Part shown: positions 5,125-6,642 of the stretch, piece after piece
Layout of the letters: the number at the start of each line of letters is the position of its first letter
Position numbering within the stretch: the stretch's first letter is position 1
DNA from: S010-25 sp964466455
GTDB lineage: Bacteria; Pseudomonadota; Gammaproteobacteria; SZUA-229
Direction: 5' to 3'
Assembly (NCBI GenBank): GCA_964466455.1
Contig: CAYXNL010000084.1
Coordinates: forward strand, 1 to 6,642
DNA length: 6,642 nt
Position numbers and translations under genes: made by a program
The notes under the pieces: model-generated
Told to the model about the DNA's origin: nothing
The model's database searches: none
What the model saw: only the letters and a program-made list of their open reading frames with translations

Positions 5125-6602
5125 TATGTAAACTCCTCTGGGCATCGGCTATGCCAGTCTGTCTGTTGCTGGTACTGATGCGCCACATTTAACAGCCGGG
5201 CCTCTGCAAAATGATTGCCGATAATTTGCAGACCAACCGGCATATTATCAGCAAACCCGGCAGGAATAGACATCGCCGGTAAGCCTGCCAGATTAACAGC
5301 AATGGTGTAAATATCAGACAGATACATGGAAATCGGGTCGTCGGATTTAGCACCGATATCAAAAGCAGTTTCTGGTGTTACCGGCCCCATAATAACATCC
5401 ACTTTTTCAAATGCCTGTTTAAAATCCTCACTAATTAACTGCCGCAACTGCTGTGCTTTCAGATAATAGGCATCGTAATACCCCGATGACAGGGCATAAG
5501 TTCCCACCATGATACGGCGCTGCACTTCCGCACCAAACGCTTCACCACGCGAGCGGGTGTACAGATCATTTAAATCTTTTGGATTCTCACAGCGATAACC
5601 ATAACGCACACCGTCCAGCCGGGACAGGTTGGCAGAACATTCCGCCGGGGCCACCACATAATAAACCGGTACCGACAGGCTGCTATTAGGTAGCTCAATA
5701 TCAATCAGTTCCGCACCCATCAATTCGTACTGCTTCAGCGCATCACGCACAACAGCCTCAACGCTTTTATCCATACCATTATCATTTTCATCCCGGCTGA
5801 AATATTCTTTTGGCAAACCAATACGCAGACCATCCAGTGGTTTATCCAGCCCCGTTACATAATCCGGCACCTCGTTTTCAATACTGGTGGAATCTTTTTC
5901 ATCAAACCCTGCCATCGTGCCCAGTAACAGGGCACAGTCACTGGCCGACTGACCCATTGGTCCCGCCTGATCGAGACTGGAAGCAAAAGCAACCATACCG
6001 AAACGCGAGCATCGACCATAGGTTGGTTTTAAGCCGGTAATACCACATAAAGAGGCAGGCTGACGAATCGAACCGCCGGTATCAGTGCCAGTAGCAATCG
6101 GTGTAATACGCGCCGCCACGCAAGCAGCAGAGCCACCAGAAGAACCGCCGGGAACGGCATTTAAATTCCACGGATTTCTTACCACACCATAAAAACTGGT
6201 TTCATTCGATGAACCCATAGCGAATTCATCCATATTGGTTTTTCCCAACATCACCATGCCCGCCGCTTTCATCTTGCCAACCACGGTTGCATCATAGGGT
6301 GAAATAAAATTATCCAGCATTTTTGAACCGCAACTGGTACGTACACCCTGCGTACAGAAGATATCTTTATGAGCAAAAGGTACGCCTGTCAGCACTCCGG
6401 CATCACCTGCTTTCAGTTTTTCATCAGCCGCCCGCGCCTGTGCCAGTGCATCTTCTGCACACACGGTAATAAAACTATTCAACTTTTCATCGTTGTCTTT
6501 AATACGCTGTAGAAAATGTTCTGTCAGCGTCACACTACTTACTTCACCCACCTGTAACATGGCGGATAATTGCGTTGCTGTTTTTTTATAAAAATCACTC
6601 AT
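5124..6602 (-). CDS. gatA: Asp-tRNA(Asn)/Glu-tRNA(Gln) amidotransferase subunit A
   Basis: The glutaminase subunit of GatCAB. It hydrolyses glutamine and channels ammonia to GatB. The 492-residue product belongs to the amidase-signature family, with the Ser-cis-Ser-Lys triad complete: K79 in AHKD, S178 in DTGGSIRQP and nucleophile S154's region PGGSSGGSAA (151-160). By family convention S178 is the nucleophile and S154 the bridging cis-Ser. LTGVPFAHKDIF (71-82) and GMVMLGKTNMDEFAMG (115-130) are also typical. ATG 6602 gives the expected N-terminus (MSDFYKKTATQLSAML); the frame stays open to the right edge but has no upstream ATG or GTG. No strong Shine-Dalgarno sequence is seen, so initiation may depend on coupling to an upstream gene, presumably gatC, which lies outside the window apart from perhaps its last bases. 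It overlaps gatB by one base. Confidence 0.97.
   Translation of the reverse strand: MSDFYKKTATQLSAMLQVGEVSSVTLTEHFLQRIKDNDEKLNSFITVCAEDALAQARAADEKLKAGDAGVLTGVPFAHKDIFCTQGVRTSCGSKMLDNFISPYDATVVGKMKAAGMVMLGKTNMDEFAMGSSNETSFYGVVRNPWNLNAVPGGSSGGSAACVAARITPIATGTDTGGSIRQPASLCGITGLKPTYGRCSRFGMVAFASSLDQAGPMGQSASDCALLLGTMAGFDEKDSTSIENEVPDYVTGLDKPLDGLRIGLPKEYFSRDENDNGMDKSVEAVVRDALKQYELMGAELIDIELPNSSLSVPVYYVVAPAECSANLSRLDGVRYGYRCENPKDLNDLYTRSRGEAFGAEVQRRIMVGTYALSSGYYDAYYLKAQQLRQLISEDFKQAFEKVDVIMGPVTPETAFDIGAKSDDPISMYLSDIYTIAVNLAGLPAMSIPAGFADNMPVGLQIIGNHFAEARLLNVAHQYQQQTDWHSRCPEEFT
5133..5139 (-). promoter_or_regulatory. gatB ribosome binding site inside gatA
   Basis: AGAGGAG on the minus strand lies within the last codons of gatA, 8 nt before the gatB ATG at 5124. 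It decides between the two in-frame ATGs and, with the TAATG overlap, supports coupled translation of the two subunits. Confidence 0.8.
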
Positions 6603-6642
6603 CTGTTGTAACCATTCTTTTATTATCCAGTTCCCGACTTTA

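Noticed and set aside
5125..5145. Upstream in-frame ATG extending GatB by seven residues
   Set aside because: The added MPRGVYI is not a family feature, and the strong AGAGGAG site lies inside that extension, placed for the downstream ATG.
5810..6040. Short plus-strand ORF opposite gatA
   Set aside because: It is antisense to the amidase-signature region and has no recognisable product.
6603..6642. gatC 3' end at the right edge
   Set aside because: gatC is expected here, but 40 nt with possible stops in two frames are too few to identify it.

Overview
The window looks like chromosomal DNA of a gammaproteobacterium with moderately AT-rich composition. The evidence is the family-level sequence: a bacterial frataxin (CyaY), the GatA and GatB subunits of the tRNA-dependent amidotransferase, a FmdB-type zinc ribbon protein, and an SDR oxidoreductase of the E. 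coli YbbO type. Genus cannot be told from the sequence. There is no phage, plasmid or CRISPR content and no complete insertion sequence. The unusual material lies between the genes.

Layout from left to right. Positions 1-263 hold a 12-bp tandem repeat (43-86) and a degraded inverted-repeat element (copy A, 179-271). fmdB (264-608, minus) encodes a small zinc ribbon protein, with a candidate promoter at 695-724. A second, better preserved copy of the same element (copy B, 813-951) separates fmdB from the divergent SDR gene (980-1825, plus). A membrane-anchored GGDEF diguanylate cyclase follows on the same strand (1927-3111, or from a TTG at 1885). Next comes a different element, C (3182-3342), a 161-bp near-palindrome with perfect 19-bp terminal inverted repeats. 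The remainder is a minus-strand operon, gatA (5124-6602), gatB (3688-5124) and cyaY (3324-3665), probably preceded by gatC beyond the right edge. gatA and gatB share one base in a TAATG stop/start, and cyaY starts 22 nt after gatB.

Functionally, gatAB makes correctly charged Gln-tRNA(Gln) or Asn-tRNA(Asn), and cyaY belongs to iron-sulfur cluster assembly. The cyclase would make c-di-GMP in response to a periplasmic or membrane cue. The SDR is probably an NADPH-dependent carbonyl or aldehyde reductase. No pathway links these genes.

The main observation is that two unrelated non-autonomous mobile-like repeats each contain the stop codon of a housekeeping gene. The end of copy A provides the fmdB stop, and the terminal repeat of element C encodes the last five residues and stop of CyaY. 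I see no evidence for a wholly new multi-gene system.
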